DNA of 64,000 bases from positions 1-64,000 of the forward strand of contig NZ_JACJHR010000024.1 in the NCBI RefSeq assembly GCF_014174495.1, read 5' to 3'. Below, one piece after another: positions 1 to 7,491 of this stretch. Position numbers and translations under genes: made by a program. The stretch comes from Amycolatopsis echigonensis (GTDB lineage: Bacteria; Actinomycetota; Actinomycetes; Mycobacteriales; Pseudonocardiaceae). The first letter of the stretch is position 1. Every line of letters starts with the position of its first letter. The notes under the pieces were generated by a model that saw nothing but the letters and a program-made list of their open reading frames with translations, did not search any database and was not told the DNA's origin.

Positions 1-518
1 GTCGAGCATGCCGGTACCTACAAGGCTAGTCGTAGGGAGTCGGCGGCCGCTCGTGGGCCGACGCTGAACATTACCTGGTCCGTTTCGCGGTGTCAACCCG
101 CTCGGCCCCGGCTCCTGGTCGGTGAGGCTTTCGGCCCCGCCGGCCCGGTGTTCCTGGCGACGAAGAGAAGATTACATGCCTTCCAACCCCCCGAAAACAG
201 GGGGGTCACTTAACGGCATCGACCCTGGTCAGAGGGTTCACAGCGGGTCATTTCGACCGGTTTGCGGGCCGCCCGCCGCGCTCGCCGGGGCCTCCGGCGG
301 GCCTCGCGTGACCCAGGTCTCCCCCGGCGAACGAGCCGTCCGCTGCCGAAGCCCCGAGCGCCCGGCCCAATCCAGCAGGTCAGCGCGCTGCCGACCATCC
401 AGGCCCACCGCGACCGGCACTGGGCACCGAGCCGAGCGGAAACGAAAGCCGCCGGTCAGCGCCCTGCACGGACCGGCGGCCCACAAACCTTCACCCGCTC
501 CGGGCAACCCCGAAAGGC
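1..518. other. no recognisable gene; one C6/G6 hairpin
   Basis: I recognise no protein or RNA gene here. The open frames lack convincing starts and family motifs. A small dyad, six C (187-192), loop of seven, six G (200-205), could be a terminator, but it lies about 300 bases past the amidase stop and has no clear T tract, so its role is unclear. Confidence 0.5.
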
Positions 519-2105
519 TTACCCGGGCAACCGCGGCAGATACCGGGGTGGAACCCGCACCGGCGCGACCCGCATGTAGTCCGCGGCCAGCGCGAGCATC
601 TTCCCGTCGCTCCACTGTCCGCCCATGAACGAAATCCCCACCGGCAGCGGTCCGACCGAACCCGCCGGGACGGTGACATCCGGGTAGCCCGCCACCGCGG
701 CCGGCGTCGAGGACGGGATCACGTCGTTGTCGCCCACAGCGCAGTCCGTCTTCCAGGCGGGCGGGTTCGTCGGCGAGGCGATGGCGTCCAGGTCGTACTT
801 CGCGAGGGTCTCGTCCAGCGACCGGCGCGACAGGTCGGTCAGCTCGGCCCGGTTCTTCAGGTAGGTCGGATCGTTCGGTCCGGGGGCGGCGAGCGCCTGC
901 TCGAACAACTCCTGACCAGCGAAGCAGGTGCGCTCCAGCGGGTCGGCGCGGTTGTACGCGATGAGGTCCGCCAGGTTCCGCGGACCGGTGGGACGCGTGG
1001 CGAGGTAGGCGTCGATGTCGCGGTGGAACTCGGTCAGCAGCGCCGGGAACTCCAGTTCGGAGAGCCGGTCCTGGTACGGCAGCGTCACCTCGACGACCGT
1101 CGCGCCGGCGCGTTCCAGCGAAGCCTTCGTCTTGCTGACCACGGCGTCCGTGTCCGGGCCGAGCACCGGCAGCCGCCACAGGCCGATCCGGGCGCCGCGC
1201 AGGACGCCGGGGCGCAGGAGTTTCGCGTAGTCGGTCGGCTGGGTGGACGGATAGTGCAGGGTGGCCGGGTCGGACGGGTCGCGTCCCTGCAGGACCGAGA
1301 GCGTCAACGCGGTGTCGACGACGTTGCGCGCGATGGGTCCCGCCGTGTCCTGTTCCGCGGAGATCGGCACGACGCCGGTGCGGCTGACGAGCCCGAGGCT
1401 CGGCTTGTGGCCGACGGTCGCGGTCATCCCCGCCGGGCACACGATCGACCCGTCGGTCTCGCTGCCGATCGCGACCTGCGCGAGCGACGCGGCGACGCCT
1501 GCCGCGGATCCGGCGGACGAACCGCACGGGTTGTGGTCCAGCACGTACGGGTTGTTGGTCTGCCCGCCGACGCCGGACCAGCCGGAAGTCGGCTTCGCGG
1601 CGCGGAAGTTGGCCCATTCCGAAAGGTTCGCCTTGCCGAGGATCACCGCACCGGCGTCGCGCAACCGGGTGATCAGCGTGGCGTCCTTGGCCGGGCGGCT
1701 CCGCAGCGCGCGCGAACCGGCGGTGGTCTGCTGGTCCTGGGTGTCGACGTTGTCCTTGACCAGCACCGGGATCCCGTCGAGCGGACCGCGGGTGCGGCCG
1801 GTCCGGTGCCGGACGTCGCTGGCCGCGGCTTGTGCGAGCGCGGCCGGGTTGAGTGCGAGGACGGCGTTGACCTTCGGGTCCAGCACGCGGATCCGGGCGA
1901 GGTACGCGCTGGTCAGCCGAGTCGCGGTGAGCTCCCCAGCCGCCATCCGGCGCTGCAGAGACGGGATGTCGGCGCGGTCGAGGTCGAAGGGCAGCCCGGC
2001 CGCGTCGATCTCGGGTTCAGCCGCCACCGCGACCGCCGGCGGCGCGGTGGCCAAGCCCGCCGCCGCGACCAGTGCGGCGAGTGCGGCGGGCAGTCTTTTT
2101 CCCAT
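519..2105 (-). CDS. secreted amidase, amidase-signature family
   Basis: Predicted amidase-signature (AS) hydrolase of 528 aa that cleaves carboxamide bonds; the substrate is unknown. The ATG at 2105 gives an N-terminal signal peptide (basic MGKR, then an Ala/Leu-rich core, ending near AVAVAAEP), so export is likely. AS motifs follow in order: VLVKDNVDT with the catalytic Lys, the glycine/serine-rich GSSAGSAAGVAAS segment with the cis-Ser, and GSETDGSIVCPA with the nucleophilic Ser. The length is normal for the family. It sits 44 bp downstream of glnA2 on the same strand, so they may be co-transcribed; release of ammonia next to a glutamine synthetase-like enzyme would fit, but this is inference. 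The frame runs open further upstream, but those starts lie inside glnA2. Confidence 0.88.
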   Translation of the reverse strand: MGKRLPAALAALVAAAGLATAPPAVAVAAEPEIDAAGLPFDLDRADIPSLQRRMAAGELTATRLTSAYLARIRVLDPKVNAVLALNPAALAQAAASDVRHRTGRTRGPLDGIPVLVKDNVDTQDQQTTAGSRALRSRPAKDATLITRLRDAGAVILGKANLSEWANFRAAKPTSGWSGVGGQTNNPYVLDHNPCGSSAGSAAGVAASLAQVAIGSETDGSIVCPAGMTATVGHKPSLGLVSRTGVVPISAEQDTAGPIARNVVDTALTLSVLQGRDPSDPATLHYPSTQPTDYAKLLRPGVLRGARIGLWRLPVLGPDTDAVVSKTKASLERAGATVVEVTLPYQDRLSELEFPALLTEFHRDIDAYLATRPTGPRNLADLIAYNRADPLERTCFAGQELFEQALAAPGPNDPTYLKNRAELTDLSRRSLDETLAKYDLDAIASPTNPPAWKTDCAVGDNDVIPSSTPAAVAGYPDVTVPAGSVGPLPVGISFMGGQWSDGKMLALAADYMRVAPVRVPPRYLPRLPG

Positions 2106-2149
2106 GGTCCGATGCCTCCCCCACGTCGGAGCACGGCCCGGGAACCGCG

Positions 2150-3493
2150 TCAGAGCATCGGCAACAAGGTCCGGAGCTCGTACGGAGTGACCGCGCTCCG
2201 GTAGTTGTCCCACTCGACCCGCTTGTTGCGCAAGAAGAAGTCGTAAACGTGCTCGCCGAGCGCTTCCGGCAGCAGCTCCGATTTCTCCATCTCGGCGAGC
2301 GCCTCGCCGAGGTTCTGCGGCAACTGCGAGTAGCCGGCGGCACGGCGTTCGGAGTCCGACAGCTGCCAGATGTTGTCCTCGGCGGGCGGCGGCAGCTCGT
2401 AACCCTTTTCGATGCCCTTCAGCCCCGCGGCCAGTATCACCGAGTAGGCCAGGTACGGGTTGCACGCGGAATCGAGCGTCCGGATCTCCACCCGCCGCGA
2501 CGACGCCTTGCCCGGCGAGTACATCGGCACCCGCACGAGCGCCGAGCGGTTCGCCCTCCCCCACGACACCGTCGTCGGGGCCTCGCTGCCGCTGATCAGC
2601 CGTTTGTAGGAATTGACCCACTGATTGGTGACGGCGGAGATTTCCTTGGCGTAGTGCAGGACCCCGGCCACGAACGCCTTGCCGGTCTCGGAGAGCTCGT
2701 GCGGGTCCTCGGCGTCGTAGAACGCGTTGCGATCGCCTTCGAACAGGCTCACGTGGGTGTGCATGCCCGAGCCGGGCTGGTCGGTGAACGGCTTCGGCAT
2801 GAAGGTCGCGCGCACGCCCTGGGTCAGCGCGACCTCCTTGACGACGTAACGGAACGTCATCACGTTGTCGGCCATGGTGAGGGCGTCGGCGTAGCGAAGG
2901 TCAATTTCCTGCTGGCCCGGGGCGCCCTCGTGATGACTGAACTCGACCGAGATGCCCATCGCCTCGAGGGTCTCGATGGCGTGGCGGCGGAAGTGCGTCG
3001 CGGTGGCGTGGCTGGCCTGGTCGAAGTAGCCGCCGTTGTCCGCGGGCTCGGGCTCGCTGCCGTCCTCGGGGAGGTTGGCGAGCAGGAAGAACTCGATCTC
3101 CGGGTGCACGTAGCAGGTGAACCCGGCTTCGCTGGCCTTCGAGAGCTGGCGGCGCAGCACGTGCCGCGGGTCGGCCCAGGACGGCGAACCGTCGGGCATC
3201 GCGATGTCGCAGAACATCCGCGCGGAGTACGGGCCGCCGTCGGGCGTCTCCCACGGCAGCACCTGGAACGTGGACGGGTCGGGCTTGGCGACCATGTCCG
3301 ACTCGTAGACGCGCGCGAAGCCCTCGATGGCCGAGCCGTCGAACCCGATGCCCTCGCTGAACGCGCCCTCCAGTTCGGCGGGCGCGACCGCGACCGACTT
3401 CAGGAACCCCAGCACGTCGGTGAACCACAGGCGGACGAAACGGATGTCGCGCTCTTCCAAAGTGCGGAGCACGAATTCCTGCTGGCGATCCAT
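2150..3493 (-). CDS. glnA2: GlnA2-type glutamine synthetase-like enzyme
   Basis: A 447-aa GSI-family enzyme whose N terminus (MDRQQEFVLRTLEERDIRFV) is nearly that of M. tuberculosis GlnA2. Visible are the GS beta-grasp domain and the catalytic motifs HHEGAPGQQEID, GSGMHTHVSLFEG and the ATP-site ISGSEAPTTVSWGRANR. The loop that carries the adenylylated Tyr in GSI-beta enzymes reads EDNIWQLSDSER, with Trp in place of Tyr, so GlnE control is unlikely. In Streptomyces the GlnA2 orthologue acts as a gamma-glutamylpolyamine synthetase (ATP + glutamate + polyamine) and is not needed for bulk glutamine synthesis. The polyamine/GABA module at 24.6-36.1 kb supports that role here, though it is not proven. 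The downstream amidase may be co-transcribed. Confidence 0.93.
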   Translation of the reverse strand: MDRQQEFVLRTLEERDIRFVRLWFTDVLGFLKSVAVAPAELEGAFSEGIGFDGSAIEGFARVYESDMVAKPDPSTFQVLPWETPDGGPYSARMFCDIAMPDGSPSWADPRHVLRRQLSKASEAGFTCYVHPEIEFFLLANLPEDGSEPEPADNGGYFDQASHATATHFRRHAIETLEAMGISVEFSHHEGAPGQQEIDLRYADALTMADNVMTFRYVVKEVALTQGVRATFMPKPFTDQPGSGMHTHVSLFEGDRNAFYDAEDPHELSETGKAFVAGVLHYAKEISAVTNQWVNSYKRLISGSEAPTTVSWGRANRSALVRVPMYSPGKASSRRVEIRTLDSACNPYLAYSVILAAGLKGIEKGYELPPPAEDNIWQLSDSERRAAGYSQLPQNLGEALAEMEKSELLPEALGEHVYDFFLRNKRVEWDNYRSAVTPYELRTLLPML

Positions 3494-3515
3494 GGCCGAA
3501 CCCTAACCAGCACGT

Positions 3516-3541
3516 GTTAACGCCATGTTTCACGGGGTCAC
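3516..3541 (-). promoter_or_regulatory. candidate GlnR-like site upstream of glnA2
   Basis: Just upstream of the glnA2 start, the minus strand reads GTGAC, five bases, GAAAC, five bases, GTTAAC. These half-sites resemble the GTnAC/GAAAC elements bound by actinobacterial GlnR, repeated about once per helical turn. The spacing is one base short of the published consensus, so this is a suggestion only. Confidence 0.3.
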
Positions 3542-3558
3542 CCACATCGGAGACGGGC

Positions 3559-4839
3559 TCACGCCGCTTGCACGAGCTGCGTTTTCCTGGACCGGGTGAT
3601 CGACAGCGACGCGACCGAGGCGATGACCGCGAGCCCGGCGGCGACGTACCAGGCGACCGCGTAGTCCCCGAGCTGGTCACGCACCGCGCCGGCGGCGGAG
3701 GCGGCGAACGCCGCGCCCAGCTGGTGGCAGGCGAAGACCCAGCCGAACACGATCGGACCGGCCTCCCCGAAAGAGCGAATGCAGAGCGCGACCGTCGGCG
3801 GAACCGTCGCCACCCAGTCGAGGCCGTAGAAGAGGATGAACGCCCACATGCTCGGCTGCACCGAATTCGTGAACAGCTGCGGCAACAGGGCGAGCGAAAC
3901 TCCCCGCAACGCGTAATAGACGCCGAGCAGGATCCGCGGGTCGACACGGTCGGTGAGCCATCCCGACGCGATGGTTCCCACCACGTCGAAGACGCCGACC
4001 AGCGCGAGCAGGCTCGCGGCGGTCGTCTGCGGCATGCCGTGGTCGTGCGCGGCCGGGACGAAGTGCGTGCTGACCAACCCGTTCGTGGTCGCCCCGCAGA
4101 TGGCGAACCCGACGGCGAGTAGCCAGAACGTCCGGGTGCGCGCGGCCTGGAACAGCACGGTCAGCCCTCGGCGGACAGTGCCGACCTTCGGTGCCGGGCG
4201 TTCGACTTCGGTGCCTTCAGGCGCTCCGTACGCGACGGTGCCGATGTCGGCGGGGTGGTCGCGTACGGCCAACAGCACGACCGGGACCACCGCGAGAGCC
4301 GCGATGGCGATGACCATCGACGCCGTCCGCCAGCCGTCGTCCACTGCGAGCGACGCGATCAACGGCAGGAAGATCAGCTGTCCCGTCGCCCCAGCGGCGG
4401 TCAGCACGCCGGTGACGACGCCTCGGTGGCGCACGAACCAGCGCGTCGCGACCATCGCGGCGAAGCTCATCGCCATCGAACCGGTGCCGAGGCCGACGAG
4501 CACGCCCCAGCAGAGGATCAACTGCCAGCTGCTGCTCATGAAGACGGTTCCGCCCGCGCCGAGAGCGACGACGCACAGCGCGGTAGCCGCGACCCGGCAG
4601 ATACCGAACCGCTCCATCAGCGCGGCGGCGAAGGGCGCGAAGAGGCCGTACAGGACGAGGTTGACCGAGACGGCGGACCCGATCGTGGCGCGGGACCAGC
4701 CGAACTCTTCGTGCAACGGATCGATCAGAACACCCGGCGCGGCGCGGAAGCCGGCGGCGGCGAGGAGGGCGACGAACGCGGCCGCCGCGACGAACCAGGC
4801 GCGGTGCAGGCGGCGGGCGGGACGAGTCTCAACGGTCAC
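3559..4839 (-). CDS. MFS transporter
   Basis: A 426-aa major facilitator superfamily permease with about twelve hydrophobic segments. The N-terminal half carries the typical G-rich stretch GWGVLVGLGTGSMAMSF-like region and a loop RWFVRHRGVVTGVLTAAG; a central charged loop (about residues 195-220) divides the two six-helix halves. The sequence resembles the monocarboxylate/oxalate-formate type MFS proteins more than drug pumps, but the substrate cannot be read from it. It lies upstream of glnA2 on the same strand with a 65-bp gap that holds the putative glnA2 regulatory site, so it is probably a separate unit. Confidence 0.85.
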   Translation of the reverse strand: MTVETRPARRLHRAWFVAAAAFVALLAAAGFRAAPGVLIDPLHEEFGWSRATIGSAVSVNLVLYGLFAPFAAALMERFGICRVAATALCVVALGAGGTVFMSSSWQLILCWGVLVGLGTGSMAMSFAAMVATRWFVRHRGVVTGVLTAAGATGQLIFLPLIASLAVDDGWRTASMVIAIAALAVVPVVLLAVRDHPADIGTVAYGAPEGTEVERPAPKVGTVRRGLTVLFQAARTRTFWLLAVGFAICGATTNGLVSTHFVPAAHDHGMPQTTAASLLALVGVFDVVGTIASGWLTDRVDPRILLGVYYALRGVSLALLPQLFTNSVQPSMWAFILFYGLDWVATVPPTVALCIRSFGEAGPIVFGWVFACHQLGAAFAASAAGAVRDQLGDYAVAWYVAAGLAVIASVASLSITRSRKTQLVQAA

Positions 4840-4931
4840 GAGAAGTCAGTCTGGTGCGCCGGGGGCGTCGTCGACAGTGGCCGGAAGGACACTATCCGAA
4901 AGGATCGGGCCAGCCGAGTAGGCTCTCGGCC

Positions 4932-5567
4932 ATGCTCAGCCGACGTGTCCTGCCGGCGCTGCTGCTCCTCGGGCTGGTCGGCGGTTGCACCGCGGCACCC
5001 CCCTTGCCCGCGGCGGACGGATTGCTCGCGGCCGCCAAGTCAAATTTCGCGAAAGTCACCAGCCTGCATTTCTCGGTTGGCGTCAACGGGGTCCTGCCCG
5101 GCCTGCCGATGACCAAGCTCGTCGGCAACGCGACCCTCCAGAGCGGTGGGCAGGCGAGCGGCAGCGCGGAATTCACCGATCGGTCGTTCTCGTTCACCGT
5201 CTCCGGGCACATCGCGACCGCGAAGGACGCGAAGGGTCGCGAAACGAGCGGCCCCACACCCTTCACGGTCGACCGGTTCCTCGGCCCGCACGGCGGCCTG
5301 ATTCGCCTCCTCGACTCGCTCCAGCAGCCGAAAACCGAAATCCGCGAGACGATCCAGCACATCGACGGCTACCGCGTCGGCGGAACCGTGCCCCAGGCGG
5401 TTGCGGCGAAGCTCGTGCCGCAGATCCACGCCGACGTGAACGTGAAGATCTGGGTGACGGTGGCGGAACCGCGTCGCTTCGCCCGGATGTGGCTGCAGGT
5501 CCCGCCAGCGACGAATCGCGACAGCCCGGTGATGTACGAGGTGCTGTTGACCGACCAGCAGCCTTAG
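4932..5567 (+). CDS. LppX/LprG-type lipoprotein
   Basis: A 211-aa cell-envelope lipoprotein. The ATG at 4932 is followed by a short signal peptide (MLSRRVLPALLLLGLV) and the lipobox GGC with the lipidated Cys at residue 19; earlier starts would push the signal inward. The rest is the LppX/LprAFG fold: LKASVTSLHF-like opening (here AAKSNFAKVTSLHFSVGVNG), a soluble beta-rich domain with a hydrophobic cavity that in mycobacteria carries lipids between membrane and outer layer, and the closing segment VKIWVTVAEPRRFARMWL. It is divergent from the MFS gene and its stop codon overlaps the tail of the decayed protease copy on the other strand. Confidence 0.85.
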   Translation: MLSRRVLPALLLLGLVGGCTAAPPLPAADGLLAAAKSNFAKVTSLHFSVGVNGVLPGLPMTKLVGNATLQSGGQASGSAEFTDRSFSFTVSGHIATAKDAKGRETSGPTPFTVDRFLGPHGGLIRLLDSLQQPKTEIRETIQHIDGYRVGGTVPQAVAAKLVPQIHADVNVKIWVTVAEPRRFARMWLQVPPATNRDSPVMYEVLLTDQQP

Positions 5568-5644
5568 CAGTTGCCGTCCCTCGTCGCGGCGGTGACGAGG
5601 TAGGCCGTTGCTGCTTTGTCGACACAGGCGTACGTCGTCGACAG
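5564..5644 (-). pseudogene. C-terminal remnant of a second Hip1-like protease
   Basis: On the minus strand this stretch encodes ACVDKAATAYLV followed by TAATRDGNC and a stop. This matches the end of the intact protease next door (ACVDKVGTAYLIDGTTPPDGTRC). An in-frame TGA at 5645-5647 and loss of similarity upstream show that only the tail survives. M. tuberculosis has two such proteases side by side (Rv2223c and Rv2224c), so this is probably the relic of a tandem partner. The relic overlaps the stop codon of the lipoprotein gene. Confidence 0.6.
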
Positions 5645-5769
5645 TCAGCAGCGGCGTTGAGGCCTTTCGCGTGCAGCCGAGGTACGAATTGCGAGCGTCG
5701 GTTGCTGGCTCGCGCAAGCCGTAGCAGCGAGCGTCGTCGCCACGGCACCTGTCGCGAGCCAGCGCAACC

Positions 5770-7392
5770 TCAGCTGGCCTTGCAGCGAGTGCCGTCCGGA
5801 GGCGTCGTGCCGTCGATCAGGTAAGCGGTCCCCACCTTGTCGACGCACGCGTTGCCCTGCAAGAACACCGTGTGCTGCGTTCCCTCGAAGGTGAGCAGCG
5901 AGCCCTTCAGCGCCTTCGCGAGGTTCACGCCCGCCTGGTACGGCGTCGCGGGGTCGTTCGTCGTCGAGATCGTCAGGGTTTTCGGCAGGCCTTCGACGTT
6001 CGGCTCATGCGGCTTCGACGTGTTCGGCACTGGCCAGAACGCGCACGCGTCGCGGGCGGAGCTGGGTTGACGGCCGTCGTCGAGGAAGGGCGCGGCCTTT
6101 ACGTATTTCTCCTGGCCTTCGAGGATCTGCTTCGGATCGGTGACTCGCGGGTCGTCGACGCAACGGATCGCCATGAAGGCGTCCTGCGTGGTGCCGTAGG
6201 TGCCGTCCGGATTGCGCTCGTTGTAGATGTCGGCCAGCTTCTCCAGCGTGGAACCGCGGCCCAGTTTCAGCTCGGTCAGCCCGGTGTTCAGGTACTCCCA
6301 GAGGTTCTGCTGGTAGAGAGCCTGGATGGCACCGGTGGTGGCGTCTTCGTAGGACAGCTTGCGGCCGTCGCCGACAGGCACCGGGAAGTCGATCAGCCGG
6401 CGCGTGAGGTCTTGGAACTGCTTCGTCGCCGCGGCTGGGTCATGGCCGAGTGCGCAGTCTTGACGCGCCGCGCACCACTTCGTGAACTCGTTGAACGCGC
6501 CGCCGAAGCCTTGGCCCTGCGCGACGAGCGAGTCTTCCGGGCTCTGCGTCGGGTCGACGGCGCCGTCGAGAACGAGCGCGCGCACGTTCTTCGGGAAGGC
6601 CTCCGCGTACGTGGAGCCGATGCGCGTTCCGTACGAGTAACCGAGGTACGTGAGCTTCTCGTCGCCGAGGACGCTTCGCAGCACGTCCATGTCCTTAACG
6701 ACGTCGCGCGTGCCGATGTGTTCGAGCATGTCGTCGCCGTACTTCGTCCGCTGTGCGCACTTCGCGGCGAAATCCTTCTGCTCCGATTCCTGCTTCGCGA
6801 CGCCCGCGGGAGAACCGTCGGTCTCGCTGTCGTCGGCGCGTTCGGCGTCGCGCTCGGGCCCGGTCAGGCATTGGATCTGCGGTTCGCTCGCCCCGATCCC
6901 GCGCGGATCGAAGCCGACGAGGTCGAACCGGTCGCCGAGTTCGGACTTCGAGACCTGGTCGAGCAGGCCCGCCGCGGCGACCATGCCCGAAGCGCCCGGT
7001 CCGCCCGGGTTCACCACGAGCGAACCGATTTTCTTGCCCGGGTCGCTCGCGCGGTGCCGCAGCACGCCGATGGTGATCGTCTGCCCGTCCGGTTTGTCAT
7101 AGTTCAGCGGAACCGTGAGGCGTCCGCATTCGATTCCTTGCGCCTTGAAGGCCGACCGGGCGTCGTCCGAGGTCGCGTAGGGTGCACACGCGGACCAGGT
7201 CATGCCCTGCCCGTAGAACCGCGCCAGTCCGGCGGGCACCGGGCCCACCGGCGCGTGCGATTCGACCGTCGGCGCGGGCGCGGCCTGGTCGGGCTGGGAC
7301 GAGCACGCCGCGAGCGTGGTCGCGAGCAGGCCGGCAGCCGCTAACGCGACTTTCGGATGGGCTTTCGGGCTGGCGCTGGGATGACGGGACAC
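5770..7392 (-). CDS. Hip1/CaeA-like lipoprotein serine protease
   Basis: A 540-aa alpha/beta-hydrolase of the tripeptidyl-aminopeptidase-like group, orthologous in type and position to M. tuberculosis Hip1/CaeA (Rv2224c), a cell-envelope serine protease/esterase. The GTG at 7392 gives a signal peptide with lipobox LAAC (lipidated Cys at residue 30). Catalytic elements are visible: oxyanion loop VVNPGGPGASG, nucleophile GYSYGT with Ser at about residue 253, Asp in NDPATPY and His in GTQHTVF, then the C-terminal TAP-like domain ending ACVDKVGTAYLIDG. An open frame continues upstream, but only because the opposite strand codes for secA2. It is divergent from secA2 with a 99-bp gap. Confidence 0.9.
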   Translation of the reverse strand: MSRHPSASPKAHPKVALAAAGLLATTLAACSSQPDQAAPAPTVESHAPVGPVPAGLARFYGQGMTWSACAPYATSDDARSAFKAQGIECGRLTVPLNYDKPDGQTITIGVLRHRASDPGKKIGSLVVNPGGPGASGMVAAAGLLDQVSKSELGDRFDLVGFDPRGIGASEPQIQCLTGPERDAERADDSETDGSPAGVAKQESEQKDFAAKCAQRTKYGDDMLEHIGTRDVVKDMDVLRSVLGDEKLTYLGYSYGTRIGSTYAEAFPKNVRALVLDGAVDPTQSPEDSLVAQGQGFGGAFNEFTKWCAARQDCALGHDPAAATKQFQDLTRRLIDFPVPVGDGRKLSYEDATTGAIQALYQQNLWEYLNTGLTELKLGRGSTLEKLADIYNERNPDGTYGTTQDAFMAIRCVDDPRVTDPKQILEGQEKYVKAAPFLDDGRQPSSARDACAFWPVPNTSKPHEPNVEGLPKTLTISTTNDPATPYQAGVNLAKALKGSLLTFEGTQHTVFLQGNACVDKVGTAYLIDGTTPPDGTRCKAS

Positions 7393-7491
7393 GGTTTGAT
7401 CGTGCCATCCGGGCGCGGAACTCGAACGCACCGTCGGCGCGTTGGGCAGTGCGGGTGCGACCGGAGACACATCGACACGAGGAGACCAGGG

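Noticed and set aside
122-628. Open frame at the left edge
   Set aside because: No start context, no recognisable family, overlaps the end of the amidase gene.
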